Assembly (NCBI RefSeq): GCF_018917965.1
Contig: NZ_JAHLPP010000004.1
Span: 151,471 to 215,470, forward strand
Source of the DNA: Pseudoflavonifractor sp. MSJ-37
GTDB lineage: Bacteria > Bacillota > Clostridia > Oscillospirales > Oscillospiraceae
DNA: 64,000 bases
Direction of reading: 5' to 3'
In this document: positions 63,944-64,000 of the stretch, piece by piece
Position numbering within the stretch: position 1 is the stretch's first letter
Layout of the letters: every line of letters starts with the position of its first letter
Notes under the pieces: model-generated
The model's input: only the letters and a program-made list of their open reading frames with translations
Told to the model about the DNA's origin: nothing
The model's database searches: none
Program-made: the position numbers and the translations under genes

Positions 63944-64000
63944 TGTACCTTGTAAATTAAACAACGTGAAAGTAACACGAAGCACCAGAAGGACAAATCG
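63944..64000 (+). other. rRNA operon leader (boxA-like), 16S expected beyond the edge
   Basis: TGTACCTTGTAAATTAAACAA resembles the boxA/antitermination leader that precedes Firmicutes 16S genes (TGTTCTTTGAAAACTAAACAA type); the AACGTGAAAGTAACACG and ACAAATCG that follow also fit such leaders. No 16S sequence is inside the window. Confidence 0.75.

Overview
This 64-kb window is chromosomal DNA from a GC-rich (roughly 60 %) Gram-positive anaerobe. The best fit is a Clostridia gut bacterium of the Oscillospiraceae/Ruminococcaceae type (Oscillibacter, Flavonifractor and relatives); this placement is inferred from gene content, codon bias and promoter style, not from a search. Supporting signs are consensus sigma-A promoters (TTGACA, 16-18 bp, TATAAT), strong AGGAGG ribosome sites, a T-box leader, class III fructose-bisphosphatase, independent phosphoglycerate mutase, type III-like short operons with strong hairpin terminators, and lipoproteins and SLH/copper-amine-oxidase-like surface proteins. 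No insertion sequence, integrase, prophage or CRISPR array was seen.

Layout. 0-7.4 kb: start of an ABC substrate-binding lipoprotein, a small unknown ORF, an LCP-family wall-polymer transferase, an aroF-tyrA operon behind a tyrosine-rich leader peptide and attenuator, nadE, and a two-gene chromate transporter. 7.4-11.4 kb: proline synthesis (proB, proA) with a secreted SLH/C39-peptidase gene between them. 11.5-17.7 kb: trmL, then lower glycolysis (pgk, tpiA, gpmI, eno). 17.7-18.4 kb: decayed remnants of a phzF gene and a LysR regulator. 18.4-25.2 kb: T-box-controlled thrS, an FMN-reductase-like gene, a secreted phosphodiester glycosidase, fbp. 25.3-29.2 kb: a uridine kinase gene interrupted by an in-frame TAG, and an O-acylation operon (MBOAT, SGNH-like, hexapeptide acetyltransferase). 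29.2-34.3 kb: asnS, a flavodoxin-like gene, a 331-bp inverted-repeat element made of hairpins, a cysteine desulfurase, and a secreted copper-amine-oxidase-like protein. 34.4-38.5 kb: pseudouridine breakdown (psuK-psuG), a small unknown protein, a membrane glycosyltransferase. 38.7-44.9 kb: argS with its DUF1934 partner, murI, a small unknown gene with tex. 44.9-46.9 kb: small unknown protein, tRNA-Tyr and tRNA-Thr, a sigma-region-4-like protein, a HAD phosphatase. 47.0-54.0 kb: a complete phosphate regulon (pstSCAB, phoU, phoB, phoR) behind a probable Pho box. 54.0-63.5 kb: xanthine/uracil permease, rpsF-ssb-rpsR, MATE transporter, sfp-type transferase with rnr and a family-3 glycosidase, a PAP2 phosphatase, secG. 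63.5-64 kb: four tandem strong promoters and an rRNA-type leader, so an rRNA operon should start just past the right edge.

The most noteworthy items are the Tyr-codon leader/attenuator before aroF-tyrA (ribosome-mediated attenuation is unusual in Firmicutes, where T-boxes dominate), the hairpin-cluster inverted-repeat element at 31.5-31.8 kb, the four-promoter array in which each unit carries a hairpin with different stem bases but the same loop, the nonsense codon in udk, and the phzF/LysR remnant. I did not find a clearly new multi-gene system; the window is mostly housekeeping with several unusual regulatory pieces.
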